The notes below the pieces were generated by a model that saw nothing but the letters and a program-made list of their open reading frames with translations, did no database searches and was not told where the DNA came from. From Deltaproteobacteria bacterium (lineage in GTDB: Bacteria; Desulfobacterota; Syntrophia; Syntrophales; UBA2210), in assembly GCA_011056825.1 (NCBI GenBank), contig DSBH01000072.1, forward strand, positions 1 through 15,461: DNA of 15,461 nucleotides. The letters are read 5' to 3'. This document shows, piece by piece, positions 15,344 through 15,461 of this stretch (position 1 is the first letter of the stretch; every line of letters starts with the position of its first letter). A program made the translations under genes and the position numbers.

Positions 15344-15461
15344 TCATTCGTCCGGGTTTATATTTTTCAGCACGTCCCGGACTTTCTGCGACAGTTGCGC
15401 CAGCTGGAAGGGTTTCTGCAGAAAGCCGGCGCAGCCCCGGTCCATGATTGTTTTGGCCTCC
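15344..15461 (-). CDS. Partial REC-domain protein, probably a second hybrid kinase (C-terminus only)
   Basis: The last 38 codons of a gene that continues beyond the right edge; the stop is TGA at 15346-15344. The visible protein contains IMDRGCAGFLQKPF and QLSQKVRDVLKNINPDE. It is the final strand-helix of a receiver domain with the conserved Lys-Pro (K16-P17 of the visible part). It matches closely the REC end of the kinase at 9060 (IMDRGCDGFIQKPF and a similar last helix), so a paralogous hybrid kinase is the best guess; a stand-alone response regulator is possible. It reads in the same direction as the efflux operon and lies upstream of it, separated by a likely terminator. Confidence 0.75.
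   Translation of the reverse strand, partial: EAKTIMDRGCAGFLQKPFQLAQLSQKVRDVLKNINPDE

Noticed and set aside
1..15461. Mobile element, phage, CRISPR, toxin-antitoxin or defence island
   Set aside because: No integrase, transposase, repeat array, tRNA gene, attachment site or defence-type protein is visible; all complete genes belong to common chromosomal families.

Overview
This is a bacterial chromosomal segment with dense coding and roughly 58-60 % GC by eye. It carries ordinary housekeeping and cell-envelope genes and shows no sign of a phage, plasmid, IS element or CRISPR array. The gene content fits an anaerobic Gram-negative bacterium, most plausibly one of the former Deltaproteobacteria (Desulfobacterota). 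The points behind this are a two-domain NifU plus NifS as the Fe-S assembly pair, a GAF-PAS-PAS hybrid histidine kinase with a GGIAHDFNN H-box, a tripartite RND pump (which implies an outer membrane) and a DUF296/PPC protein. The phylum is an inference from gene content only.

Layout, left to right. Positions 60-2580 (+) hold a metallo-beta-lactamase-fold hydrolase and a DEAD-box RNA helicase with a long basic tail. A strong hairpin at 2608-2647 separates the helicase from a convergent, exported parvulin-type prolyl isomerase (2677-3663, -). A 286-bp divergent spacer with an AT-rich promoter leads to a PPC/DUF296 protein (3950-4396, +). Convergent to it is the nifU-nifS operon (6162 down to 4415, -), overlapped by ATGA and driven from a near-consensus sigma-70 promoter at 6230-6258. 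A 389-bp divergent spacer (6163-6551) holds that promoter, a second promoter and two inverted repeats. It leads to a large hybrid sensor kinase (6552-9060, +) whose reading frame is broken by one extra nucleotide near 7374-7377. Convergent to the kinase is a tripartite efflux operon read right to left: periplasmic adaptor (15041-13803), RND pump (13806-10690) and TolC-like outer-membrane channel (10693-9074). Each junction is an ATGA overlap. The right edge (15344-15461, -) cuts through the C-terminal REC domain of a second hybrid kinase or response regulator, closely similar to the one at 9060.

How the genes work together. NifS supplies sulfur to NifU for Fe-S cluster assembly. The three efflux genes encode one envelope-spanning exporter made at coordinated levels. 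The phosphorelay genes on either side of the exporter may sense the stress it relieves, but proximity is the only evidence. The remaining genes (MBL hydrolase, helicase, PpiC-type isomerase, PPC protein) look like independent units.

I found no convincing undescribed system. The items most worth a second look are the kinase frameshift, the altered proton-relay residues in the RND pump, the inverted repeats at the two promoters in 6163-6551, and the triple TTCAYGAA motif at the PPC start.
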